From Mixta gaviniae (GTDB taxonomy: Bacteria > Pseudomonadota > Gammaproteobacteria > Enterobacterales > Enterobacteriaceae), in NCBI RefSeq assembly GCF_002953195.1, contig NZ_CP026377.1, forward strand, positions 558,001 through 622,000: a DNA stretch of 64,000 bases, written 5' to 3'. The position numbers and the translations under genes were made by a program. Shown here piece by piece: positions 20,938 to 30,606 of this stretch (positions are counted from its first letter, which is position 1; every line of letters starts with the position of its first letter). The notes beneath the pieces were generated by a model. It worked only from the letters and a program-made list of their open reading frames with translations. It did not search any database and was not told the origin of the DNA.

Positions 20938-21930
20938 ATGGCTTACCGTCGATTTCTCATTTTATTCAGCACGCTGTGCATGTTTTTTACCGCCGCTTCG
21001 CCAGCGACCGACAACGTCCCCGGCTGGCCGCGACAGCTGAGCAGCGGTAAGGAGACGCTGACGCTAACACAGCCGCCGCAGCGTATTGTCTCTACCAGCA
21101 TCACCTTAACCGGCTCTCTGCTGGCCATTGATGCGCCGCTTGTCGCCAGTGGGGCTGCGATGCCCGGCAAACGCTTTACCGACGGGCAAGGCTTTTTCCG
21201 GCAGTGGGGCGATATCGCGCGCCAGCGCGGCGTGCGTAAACTCTACAGCGGCGAGCCGTCGCTGGAGACCATCGCCGCCGCCCGGCCCGATCTGATTATC
21301 GTCAGCGCGACCGGCAATGACTCCGCGCTGGCGCTCTATCCACAGCTGAAAGCGATCGCGCCGACGTTGATCGTTAACTATGATGACAAATCCTGGCAGC
21401 AGGTGATGCGCGAGCTGGGTCAGGCGACCGGACAGGAAGCGCAGGCACAGCAGCGCATCGCCGATTTCGATCGGCGCCTGCAGCAGCTGCGCCAGCGACT
21501 GGTTTTACCGCCGCAGCCGGTATCCGCGTTTGTTTATAACCGCAGCGGCCCGCAGATCAACCTGTGGACGCCGGCTTCCGCTCAGGGGCAGCTTCTGCAG
21601 CAGCTGGGCTTTACGCTGGCGCCGTTACCGGCAAGGTATACGCCGCCCGCCGTGCAGAAGCGCCGCGATAAAGTGCCGTTAAGCGGCGAGGCGCTGGTTA
21701 ATGGGTTGGCCGGGCAATCTTTTTTGCTGTTTGCCGCTGGCGACACCGATGCCGCGACGTTGAAGCGCGAGCCGCTGCTGGCCGCCGCGCCGGCAGTGCA
21801 GCAGCAGCGGGTATGGGCGATGGGCGAGGAGAGTTTCCGGCTCGACTACTACAGCGCCGGGCAGCTGCTGATACGTATCGGCGCGCTGTTCAGCACAGCG
21901 CGGACCACAAATGCTGAAGACCATCGGTAA
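20938..21930 (+). CDS. fepB: FepB, periplasmic ferric-enterobactin-binding protein
   Basis: Captures ferric enterobactin in the periplasm and delivers it to the FepCDG ABC importer, which is not in this window. It is 330 aa with a Sec signal peptide (about residues 1-24) and no lipobox. Segments nearly identical to E. coli FepB include PQRIVSTSITLTGSLLAIDAP, IAPTLIVNYDDKSWQQ and ESFRLDYYSAGQLL. The last dozen residues extend past the usual FepB end and overlap the convergent fes gene by 41 bp. A Fur box lies just upstream. In E. coli fepB sits beside entCEBA; here no biosynthesis genes accompany it. Confidence 0.94.
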   Translation: MAYRRFLILFSTLCMFFTAASPATDNVPGWPRQLSSGKETLTLTQPPQRIVSTSITLTGSLLAIDAPLVASGAAMPGKRFTDGQGFFRQWGDIARQRGVRKLYSGEPSLETIAAARPDLIIVSATGNDSALALYPQLKAIAPTLIVNYDDKSWQQVMRELGQATGQEAQAQQRIADFDRRLQQLRQRLVLPPQPVSAFVYNRSGPQINLWTPASAQGQLLQQLGFTLAPLPARYTPPAVQKRRDKVPLSGEALVNGLAGQSFLLFAAGDTDAATLKREPLLAAAPAVQQQRVWAMGEESFRLDYYSAGQLLIRIGALFSTARTTNAEDHR

Positions 21931-23113
21931 GGCCGCCGCGCCAGCAGAGCGCGTCATGGCCGCCCTCGAATTCGCGATAGTGGACATCATGACCTGCCTC
22001 CTGCAGTAGCGGCAGTAGCGTTCGGTTAGACTCCAGAATCACCTTTTCATACCGTCCCGCCTCCAGCCAGAATCGCTGTGGCTGGCGCGTTTTCGGTAGC
22101 CGCAGCAACAGCGTCGCCAGCTGGCCGCCGCTGATGGCATTATGACGATCTGGCCACCAGAACGAGCCTGACAGGCTGACCGCGCCATTGAAGTGGCGCG
22201 GCCAGTGCAGCGCGGCGTACAGCGCCGACAGCCCGCCATAGCTTTGTCCGGCCACCAGCGTCGGCAGCCGGCGATCCCATGAGGGAAGCCATTCGCTGAC
22301 CTGCGGCAGCAGCTCCTCCTGAACCGCCAGCCAGAAATCGGGATTGCAGGGCAGCTCCTGGCCGCGCTGGCTGACGCCCATCGAATTGATAAACAGATAA
22401 CAGGCCGGCGGCAGCTTGCCCTGCTGCGTAAGCCATGCCAGCGGCGCGGCGGCAGGTATGGTGCTGGCCCAGAACTGGCCGTCCAGCAGAATGGCCAGCG
22501 GACGCGGCGCAGCGCTGTCCGGGCCGGTTTGCAGCAGCCAGACCGAGCGGCGGTTATCAAGCCGCGCGCTGTGCCAGCGATGAGCGATAAGCGGGCTTTC
22601 TTCTTCTAACGCGGTCTGGCTGTCCAGCGGACGCCATGCCGCCTGCGGCGGCGCCGCCGGCATATGCAGCGGCGAAACCGGATGCCCGCGACCATTGCGC
22701 CAGCTGCGTAGCGGGTTCAGCGGGTCGGCCATCGCCTCCTGCAGATGGCTTTTCCACCAGCGGCGCAGGATATTGGCGTCCGGCACGTTATCGGGAAAGT
22801 CGGCATCTTCACGGGATGGGATCAGGCAATAGCTGCCGCGCCAGCGCGGATTAAGCAGCACTTCCCCCTGCCAGACATCGGTGCCTGCGATGCGCTGCAG
22901 TGAAAAGGGCTGCCGCTGACGATGATGATCGGTAACGCCGATAATATTGAGCCAGACACGTCGCGTCACAGATTGCTGCTCATTGCCTTGCGGATCGCGC
23001 CAGTAAAACAGAGTGCGGCACTGCCCGGCTATCTCACCGGCCACGGCAGGAATGCCTGCCTGGATTTGCGACTGCCACCAGGCCTCGCTGCCGATCTGCT
23101 GCGAAGAATTCAT
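21890..23113 (-). CDS. fes: Fes, enterochelin (enterobactin) esterase
   Basis: Cytoplasmic hydrolase that cleaves the trilactone of imported ferric enterobactin so the iron can be released. It is 407 aa from the ATG at 23113, which has GAGGCG upstream and gives MNSSQQIGSEAWWQ; an upstream in-frame start at 23161 would lie within the Fur region. The N-terminal Fes domain has IIGVTDHH and QRIAGTDVWQ. The alpha/beta-hydrolase part has nucleophile Ser291 in VAGQSYGGLSALYA and His386 in GGHDALCWRGG. It is divergent from fepA across a shared Fur-controlled region. Confidence 0.94.
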   Translation of the reverse strand: MNSSQQIGSEAWWQSQIQAGIPAVAGEIAGQCRTLFYWRDPQGNEQQSVTRRVWLNIIGVTDHHRQRQPFSLQRIAGTDVWQGEVLLNPRWRGSYCLIPSREDADFPDNVPDANILRRWWKSHLQEAMADPLNPLRSWRNGRGHPVSPLHMPAAPPQAAWRPLDSQTALEEESPLIAHRWHSARLDNRRSVWLLQTGPDSAAPRPLAILLDGQFWASTIPAAAPLAWLTQQGKLPPACYLFINSMGVSQRGQELPCNPDFWLAVQEELLPQVSEWLPSWDRRLPTLVAGQSYGGLSALYAALHWPRHFNGAVSLSGSFWWPDRHNAISGGQLATLLLRLPKTRQPQRFWLEAGRYEKVILESNRTLLPLLQEAGHDVHYREFEGGHDALCWRGGLTDGLQHLWSALC

Positions 23114-23165
23114 AGGCGCCTCGAAGAGTAAGAATTGAATCTCATTTGTAAGTGATAACAATATT

Positions 23166-23184
23166 GATAATTATTTTCATTTTC
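23166..23184. promoter_or_regulatory. Fur box between fes and fepA
   Basis: GATAATTATTTTCATTTTC matches the Fur consensus at 15 of 19 positions. It is flanked on the left by further GATAAC/GATAAT hexamers (from 23152), giving an extended Fur-type site. It lies 53 bp before fes on one side and 61 bp before fepA on the other, so one site can repress both divergent genes. Confidence 0.8.
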
Positions 23185-23244
23185 AATAATCTGTTTCCGC
23201 TTGTTAACAGGGTATGCGGGTACGCCTCAAACACGGAAATGAAA

Positions 23245-25494
23245 ATGAAAATGAATTCTACAAGAACCTATCGGCTTCTGGTGCCGCTGACGCTGGCCAG
23301 CGGCTTTTTTACGGCGCACAGCCTGGCGGAAACGGAGAACGCTCTTCCGCATGACGGCAATGCGGAAGAGGGCACGCTGGTCGTCACGGCCCGGCAGCAG
23401 AATTTACAGGCGCCAGGCGTATCCACCATATCAGCTGAGCAGATCAAAAAGCATCCGCCAGCGCGCGACGTGGCAGAAATCATCCGCACCATGCCGGGCG
23501 TCAATCTGACCGGCAACTCCACCAGCGGACAGCGCGGCAATAACCGGCAGATCGATATACGCGGCATGGGGCCGGAAAACACCCTGATTCTGATAGATGG
23601 CCGGCCGGTAACCAGCCGTAATTCTGTGCGTCTTGGCTGGCGCGGCGAACGCGATACGCGCGGCGACACCAGCTGGGTACCTGCGGAGATGATTGATCAT
23701 ATCGATGTCATCCGCGGCCCGGCGGCGGTGCGTTACGGCAACGGCGCCGCCGGCGGCGTGGTCAATATTATCACTAAAAAAACATCCGACGGCTGGCATG
23801 GATCCTGGAACAGCTACTACAACGTGCCGCAGCACCGCGAAGAGGGCGATACAAAGCGCACCAATTTCAGCCTGAGCGGGCCGCTGGGCGACGATCTCTC
23901 CTTCCGTTTGTATGGTGGCCTGAGCAAAACCCAGGCGGACGCGCAGTTTATTAACGCCGGACATCAGTCCCTGCGCACCGGCAGCTATGCCGATACCGTG
24001 CCCGCAGGCCGCGAAGGCACGGAAAACAAAGATATCAATGCGCTGCTGCGCTGGGCCTTCGCGCCGATGCAGGCACTGGAGTTTGAAGCGGGCTACAGCC
24101 GGCAGGGTAATCTTTACGCGGGCGATACGCAAAACACCAATAGCAATGCGCTGGTGAACCAGAACTACGGTAAAGAAACTAATCGGCTCTATCGTCAGAA
24201 CGTAGCGGTCACCTGGACCGGCGCCTGGGATAACGGCATCAGCACCAATAACTTTGCGCAGTATGAAAATACCCGTAACAGCCGACTTAATGAGGGGCTG
24301 GCGGGCGGTACCGAAGGGATCTTCGCTGACAACGATTTCTCCACCATTGAGCTGAACAATCTGCTGCTGCACAGCGAAATCAGCGTTCCGTTTGAACGGC
24401 TGGTTAACCAGACCGCCACTTTCGGCGCCGAATGGAATCAGCAGCGTATGAAGGATCCCAGCTCAACCACGCAGGCGCTGAGCGGAGGAGACATTGCCGG
24501 CGTTTCCAGCGGCAGTCGCAGTCCTTATAGCCAGGCGGAGATCTTTTCTCTGTTCGCCGAGGATAACCTTGAGCTGACCGACAGCACGATGCTGGTGCCG
24601 GCGCTGCGCTTCGATCATCATTCGATCGTGGGCGATAACTGGAGCCCGTCGCTTAACCTGTCGCAGGCGCTGAGCGAAGAGGTCACGCTTAAACTGGGCA
24701 TCGGCCGCGCCTACAAGGCGCCCAGCCTTTATCAGACCAACCCGAACTACATTCTCTATAGTCGCGGTCAGGGCTGTGCGGCCAGCACCGGCGCCTGCTA
24801 CCTGATGGGCAACGACGATCTGAAAGCGGAAACCAGCATCAATAAAGAGGCGGGGCTGGAGTGGAAGCATGACGACTATCAGCTCGGCCTGACCTGGTTC
24901 CGCAACGATTATCGCGACAAAATTGAGGCGGGCTATCTGCCGAGCGGTACCTCCACCAATGGCCGAACCGATATTTATCGCTGGGAGAACGTGCCGAAAG
25001 CAGTCGTGGAAGGAGTGGAAGGCACGGTGAATCTGCCGCTCGGCGAGACGGTCAGCTGGAATAACAACCTGACGTGGATGCTGCAGAGCAAAAACAAAGA
25101 GACCGGCGATCGCCTGTCGATTATTCCGCAATATACCCTGAACTCGGCGCTGAGCTGGCAGGCATTGCCGAACCTGTCGCTGCAATCCACCTTTACCTGG
25201 TATGGTCGTCAGACGCCGAAAAAGTACAACTACAAGGGAGAGGCGATAAGCGGCAGCGAGAAGGATGAGGTCAGCCCTTATTCCGTGATTGGGCTAAGCG
25301 GCACGCTGGAGGTCAACAAATATGTCAGCGTGACGCTGGGCGTAGATAACCTGCTGGATAAGCGGCATTTCCGCGCGGGCAATGCGCAAACCACCGGCAA
25401 TGCCGTCACCAACTCTTATATGTATGGCGCAGGCGCCAATACCTATAACGAATCGGGACGCACCTGGTATCTGGGGCTGGACACCCACTTCTGA
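23245..25494 (+). CDS. fepA: FepA, TonB-dependent ferric-enterobactin receptor
   Basis: Outer-membrane beta-barrel that imports ferric enterobactin using TonB-ExbBD energy. It is 749 aa from the ATG at 23245 (E. coli 746). Three ATGs lie at 23239, 23245 and 23251; 23245 is seven bases from GGA. A signal peptide ends near SLAE, followed by the TonB box EGTLVVTA and a plug with IIRTMPGVNLTGNSTSGQRG and IDIRGMGPENTLILIDG. The barrel has a disulfide-type pair in GQGCAASTGACYL and ends in the C-terminal Phe signature TWYLGLDTHF. Sequence is very close to E. coli FepA throughout, so catecholate specificity is likely. Confidence 0.95.
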   Translation: MKMNSTRTYRLLVPLTLASGFFTAHSLAETENALPHDGNAEEGTLVVTARQQNLQAPGVSTISAEQIKKHPPARDVAEIIRTMPGVNLTGNSTSGQRGNNRQIDIRGMGPENTLILIDGRPVTSRNSVRLGWRGERDTRGDTSWVPAEMIDHIDVIRGPAAVRYGNGAAGGVVNIITKKTSDGWHGSWNSYYNVPQHREEGDTKRTNFSLSGPLGDDLSFRLYGGLSKTQADAQFINAGHQSLRTGSYADTVPAGREGTENKDINALLRWAFAPMQALEFEAGYSRQGNLYAGDTQNTNSNALVNQNYGKETNRLYRQNVAVTWTGAWDNGISTNNFAQYENTRNSRLNEGLAGGTEGIFADNDFSTIELNNLLLHSEISVPFERLVNQTATFGAEWNQQRMKDPSSTTQALSGGDIAGVSSGSRSPYSQAEIFSLFAEDNLELTDSTMLVPALRFDHHSIVGDNWSPSLNLSQALSEEVTLKLGIGRAYKAPSLYQTNPNYILYSRGQGCAASTGACYLMGNDDLKAETSINKEAGLEWKHDDYQLGLTWFRNDYRDKIEAGYLPSGTSTNGRTDIYRWENVPKAVVEGVEGTVNLPLGETVSWNNNLTWMLQSKNKETGDRLSIIPQYTLNSALSWQALPNLSLQSTFTWYGRQTPKKYNYKGEAISGSEKDEVSPYSVIGLSGTLEVNKYVSVTLGVDNLLDKRHFRAGNAQTTGNAVTNSYMYGAGANTYNESGRTWYLGLDTHF

Positions 25495-25510
25495 GTAAAG
25501 GCCCGTCGCC

Positions 25511-26566
25511 TTAGTTAAGGCTGGCGGGCAACTGGCACTGCGCATCCAGCCCGGAACGATCGCGGCGGTTGCCAAGCTGCAGCTTGCCGCCGTGCAGCTG
25601 CAGAATGCGCAGCACAATATTCAATCCCAGTCCGCTGCCGCCGTAGCGGCGGTCGCGGCGATGGAACGCCTGCGTCAGTTCGCCGGCGGTCTCTTCATCG
25701 ATTCCCGGCCCTTCATCCAGCACGCGCAGCAGGCTACCTGTTTCGTCGGCCTGGAGCTGTAACGTGATCAGGGAGCTTTCCGGACTGTAGCGCGACGCAT
25801 TCTCCAGCAAATTACGTAGCATCAGGCGCAGCAGCACCGCATCGCCCTGTACGCGGCCCTCTTCCTGCGGCCACGCCAGATGCTGTCGGCGCTGCTTCAG
25901 CATCTCGTCCATTTCGCCCTGCAGCGGGGCGAAAATATCCTGTTGCCAGCTTAACGTCTGATAGTGGCCGCTGGCGAGCGCCTGGCCGGCGCGTGACAGC
26001 ATCAGCAGCTGTTCAATCACATGCATAAGTTGATCGACGCGCGCCACCAGCATCGGCGCCTGCTTAATCTCCTGCTGCGCCATCAGCTCCAGATGCAGGC
26101 GCAGGCCCGCCAGCGGCGTGCGCAGCTCGTGCGCCGCATCGGCGGTAAACAACCTTTCCTGCTGCAGCGTCTGGTCAAGGCGCGCCAGCAGCTGGTTCAG
26201 GGCGCGCGTCACCGCCACGATCTCTTCCATATCGGAAAAGGTGGGCAGGGGAGTGAGGTTGTCGGCGGAGCGTTCGGCCAGGCTGGCCTGCAGCGCATTC
26301 AGCGGGCGAATAATCCAGCTGATGGCCCAGAAAGAGAGAATAAGGGTAAAGCCTACCATTACCAGCGAAGGCAGCAGCAGCGAGGCGATCGCTTCGCGGA
26401 TCTCGTTTTCCACATGCTGATTGCGCGATTTGGCCGTTAATGTCTCGTTGACCAGAAAGCCGATCTGCTCCCGGCTTTCATGCCAGAGCCAGATAGCGCT
26501 CATCAGCTGGCAGGTCAGCAGTATCAGCGCCAGCATAATCAGCAGCCGCCGACGCATGCTGTTCAC
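25511..26566 (-). CDS. basS: BasS (PmrB), iron- and polymyxin-responsive sensor kinase
   Basis: Inner-membrane histidine kinase that senses periplasmic Fe3+, Al3+ and mild acid, and activates BasR for lipid A modification genes. It is 351 aa. Two membrane helices flank a short periplasmic loop with two ExxE motifs, ESRE (residues 30-33) and EIRE (55-58), the metal-binding arrangement described for Salmonella PmrB. A HAMP-like linker, His146 in ADAAHELRTPLAG, and the ATPase boxes LLRNLLENASRY and GGSGLGLNIV follow. It overlaps basR by four bases and lies tail-to-tail with fepA, 16 bp apart. Confidence 0.93.
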   Translation of the reverse strand: MNSMRRRLLIMLALILLTCQLMSAIWLWHESREQIGFLVNETLTAKSRNQHVENEIREAIASLLLPSLVMVGFTLILSFWAISWIIRPLNALQASLAERSADNLTPLPTFSDMEEIVAVTRALNQLLARLDQTLQQERLFTADAAHELRTPLAGLRLHLELMAQQEIKQAPMLVARVDQLMHVIEQLLMLSRAGQALASGHYQTLSWQQDIFAPLQGEMDEMLKQRRQHLAWPQEEGRVQGDAVLLRLMLRNLLENASRYSPESSLITLQLQADETGSLLRVLDEGPGIDEETAGELTQAFHRRDRRYGGSGLGLNIVLRILQLHGGKLQLGNRRDRSGLDAQCQLPASLN

Positions 26567-27225
26567 GCGCGCTCTTCCAGCCGGTAGCCAACGCCGCGCA
26601 CCGTCTTAATCCGATCTTTACCCAACTTGCGGCGCAGATTATGAATATGCACTTCCAGCGTGTTGGATCCGTTATCATCCTGCCAGCTGTAGAGATCCTG
26701 CTGCAGCGTCTCGCGATGCACCGTCTGCCCGATGCGCATCAGCAGGCGCGTCAGCAGCGCGAACTCTTTTGGCGTCACTTCGACCGGCTGATTTTCAACG
26801 GAAACCTGCTGCGAGGAGAGATTCAGCGCCAGATCGCCGTGTTGGATCTGATTATCGCTGCGCCCCTGATAGCGGCGGATCAAGGCGCGTACGCGCGCCT
26901 TCAGCTCCGCCAGCGCGAACGGCTTGACCAGGTAATCGTCGGCGCCGGCATCAAGCCCGCCGACCCGATCCTCCAGCGCATCGCGCGCCGTCAGGATCAG
27001 GACCGGCAGGTCGATGCCCTGCCGGCGCCAGCGCCGCAGCAACGCTGCGCCATCCATATCCGGCAGACCGAGATCGAGAACAATCAGGCTGTATTGCCCA
27101 CTGTGCAACAGGGATTCCGCCTGCGCGCCCTTTGCCGCGCAGTCGGTAACATATCCCTCGCCGCTCAGCGCGAGGGCCACGCCCTCCTGCAACAGCGCGT
27201 CATCTTCCACGATAAGTATTTTCAT
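26563..27225 (-). CDS. basR: BasR (PmrA), response regulator
   Basis: OmpR/PhoB-type regulator of lipid A modification (arnB operon, eptA) and polymyxin resistance in related bacteria. It is 220 aa with receiver Asp51 in LIVLDLGLPDMDG, Lys in DDYLVKPFALAELKARVRAL, and a C-terminal winged helix with LEVHIHNLRRKLGKDRIKTV. It starts five bases after the dacB stop, so basRS may be partly co-transcribed with dacB. This location next to dacB is also that found in Yersinia, Serratia and Pectobacterium rather than in E. coli. Confidence 0.95.
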   Translation of the reverse strand: MKILIVEDDALLQEGVALALSGEGYVTDCAAKGAQAESLLHSGQYSLIVLDLGLPDMDGAALLRRWRRQGIDLPVLILTARDALEDRVGGLDAGADDYLVKPFALAELKARVRALIRRYQGRSDNQIQHGDLALNLSSQQVSVENQPVEVTPKEFALLTRLLMRIGQTVHRETLQQDLYSWQDDNGSNTLEVHIHNLRRKLGKDRIKTVRGVGYRLEERA

Positions 27226-27230
27226 CAGGC

Positions 27231-28664
<1,434 letters not shown>

Positions 28665-28780
28665 AATCTCGCGGTAACTGACGGGTGAAGCCGTCATACT
28701 ACGGTGCATCACGGTAGAAAGTAAACGATGACCCACAGGGAACTCTGGGTTAAAATACGTATCAAAATGCAAACCCGAAT

Positions 28781-28820
28781 CCTGACCTGGAGCCTGCTCC
28801 GGGTCAGGTTTCTTTTGTTT
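28781..28820 (+). terminator. Terminator-like hairpin in the greA leader (GraL-type)
   Basis: A 12-bp stem CCTGACCTGGAG/CTCCGGGTCAGG (one G-U pair, loop CCTG) is followed by TTTCTTTTGTTT, yet lies 94 bp upstream of the greA start. In E. coli the greA leader ends early at a similar terminator, releasing short RNAs called GraL, and read-through gives greA mRNA. The position and structure fit an equivalent attenuating leader here; the promoter was not assigned. Confidence 0.65.
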
Positions 28821-28913
28821 GCGAATCAGCCGGTAGCGTTGCATAACGCGTCAGGCCGACGACCACTGGTCAGGACGACAACAAGCAAACAGGACCGATG
28901 ACGAGGTATTAAA

Positions 28914-29390
28914 ATGAATCAGATTCCGATGACGTTAAGGGGCGCAGAGAAGCTGCGTGAAGAACTCGAAGAGCTGAAGACCGTCAGACGCCCCCGTATT
29001 ATTGCCTCTATTGCGGAAGCGCGTGAGCATGGCGATCTGAAAGAGAATGCCGAGTATCATGCCGCACGCGAAGAACAGGGCTTTTGTGAAGGGCGTATTC
29101 AGGAGATCGAAGCCAAGCTCTCTAATGCGCAGGTGATCGACGTAACGAAAATGCCGAACAATGGCCGCGTGATTTTCGGCGCGACAGTTTCCGTGCTGAA
29201 TCTTGATACTGACGAAGAGTCGACCTGGCGTATCGTTGGCGACGATGAAGCTGACTATAAGCAGAATCTAATTTCCGTGAACTCGCCGATGGCACGCGGT
29301 CTGATCGGTAAAGAGGCCGACGACGTGGTGGTGATCAAAACCCCGGGTGGTGACGTCGAGTATGAGATTCTGAAAGTAGAATATCTTTAA
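28914..29390 (+). CDS. greA: Transcription elongation factor GreA
   Basis: Binds the RNA polymerase secondary channel and stimulates cleavage of short backtracked transcripts. It is 158 aa, the family length. The N-terminal coiled coil has acidic tip residues in [18 protein letters not shown], and the C-terminal FKBP-like domain ends [17 protein letters not shown]. The start ATG 28914 follows GAGGT. It is preceded by a terminator hairpin in the leader. Confidence 0.98.
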   Translation: MNQIPMTLRGAEKLREELEELKTVRRPRIIASIAEAREHGDLKENAEYHAAREEQGFCEGRIQEIEAKLSNAQVIDVTKMPNNGRVIFGATVSVLNLDTDEESTWRIVGDDEADYKQNLISVNSPMARGLIGKEADDVVVIKTPGGDVEYEILKVEYL

Positions 29391-29435
29391 TCTCTGCTAC
29401 GCTGCTTTAAGCGTCGCAGGATTGTAAAGAAAGGA

Positions 29436-29458
29436 AAAAGGCCGCATCGCGGCCTTTT
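29436..29458. terminator. Bidirectional terminator between greA and yhbY
   Basis: AAAAGGCCGC/GCGGCCTTTT is a symmetrical hairpin with A and T tracts on either side, placed between the convergent greA and yhbY genes. Confidence 0.85.
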
Positions 29459-29511
29459 ATCCAGTGCAGGAGCATGGCAATTTCTTCCGGCTGATTCATC
29501 AGCGTACGCGA

Positions 29512-29805
29512 TTAGCGCGGCAGGGAGATTTTGCGTTCTTCTGTCGGGCGGTACAGCACCAGCGTCTTGCCGATAACCTGCACGTTACAGGCTCCCGTTT
29601 CGCGAACAATGGCTTCCACCACCAGGTTTTTCGTTTCCCGATCTTCGGTAGCGATCTTCACCTTAATCAGTTCGTGATGCGTAAGCGCCTGGTCAATCTC
29701 GGCCAGCACGCCCTCAGTGAGGCCGTGGTTGCCCAGCATGACGACAGGTTTCAGAGGGTGCGCCAGACCTTTCAGGTGCTGTTTTTGTTTGGTACTCAGA
29801 TTCAT
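29512..29805 (-). CDS. yhbY: YhbY, CRM-domain RNA-binding protein linked to ribosome assembly
   Basis: 97-aa protein consisting of one CRM domain, with the GxxG loop in VVMLGNHGLTEGVLAEI and a basic first helix (KQKQHLKGLAHPLKPV). The E. coli protein associates with pre-50S particles, but its exact task is unclear. It is divergent from rlmE, another 50S maturation gene, with a 125-bp shared upstream region. Confidence 0.95.
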   Translation of the reverse strand: MNLSTKQKQHLKGLAHPLKPVVMLGNHGLTEGVLAEIDQALTHHELIKVKIATEDRETKNLVVEAIVRETGACNVQVIGKTLVLYRPTEERKISLPR

Positions 29806-29930
29806 CGTATATTTTTACTTACATTGGGATTGAAAACGGTACATTCTACCGCCATCTCTGGTATATCACCAAACGCGACAGCCGTCTGTTTGGTTATTTA
29901 TCGCTACGATGAAGAATAGTTGGAAAAAGT

Positions 29931-30560
29931 ATGACAGGTAAAAAGCGTTCGGCCAGTTCCAGCCGCTGGCTTCAGGAACACTTTAGCGATAAATATGTGC
30001 AACAGGCACAGAAAAAAGGGTTGCGTTCACGCGCCTGGTTTAAACTTGATGAAATACAGCAGGGCGATAAGCTGTTTAAGCCCGGTATGACGGTGGTCGA
30101 CCTTGGCGCCGCGCCTGGCGGTTGGTCACAATATGTCGCCACCCAAATCGGTTCGAAAGGGCGTATTATCGCCTGTGACATTCTGCCTATGGATCCTATC
30201 GTCGGTGTCGATTTCCTTCAGGGCGATTTTCGTGAAGAATCGGTGGTAAAGGCGCTGCTTGAACGCGTCGGCGAAGAGAAAGTGCAGGTGGTCATGTCCG
30301 ATATGGCACCCAACATGAGCGGCACCCCCGCTGTAGATATTCCCCGATCGATGTATCTGGTTGAGCTGGCGCTGGAAATGTGTCGCGATATTCTGGCACC
30401 CGGAGGCAGCTTTGTAGTGAAAGTATTTCAGGGAGATGGCTTCGATGAATACCTGCGGGAAATTCGCTCCCTGTTTACGAAAGTGAAAATTCGTAAGCCG
30501 GACGCTTCGCGTTCACGTTCACGCGAAGTGTACATTGTAGCGACAGGGCGCAAACTATAG
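29931..30560 (+). CDS. rlmE: RlmE (RrmJ/FtsJ), 23S rRNA U2552 2'-O-methyltransferase
   Basis: SAM-dependent methyltransferase acting on the A-loop of 23S rRNA late in 50S assembly. It is 209 aa with the K-D-K catalytic residues at Lys38, Asp124 ([10 protein letters not shown]) and Lys164 (FVVKVFQG), and SAM motif [14 protein letters not shown]. It is 46 bp upstream of ftsH, the conserved heat-shock-linked pair. Confidence 0.98.
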   Translation: MTGKKRSASSSRWLQEHFSDKYVQQAQKKGLRSRAWFKLDEIQQGDKLFKPGMTVVDLGAAPGGWSQYVATQIGSKGRIIACDILPMDPIVGVDFLQGDFREESVVKALLERVGEEKVQVVMSDMAPNMSGTPAVDIPRSMYLVELALEMCRDILAPGGSFVVKVFQGDGFDEYLREIRSLFTKVKIRKPDASRSRSREVYIVATGRKL

Positions 30561-30606
30561 TACCCTACGCTGTCTGTTAACACAGTTGTAATATGAGGTT
30601 AATCCC

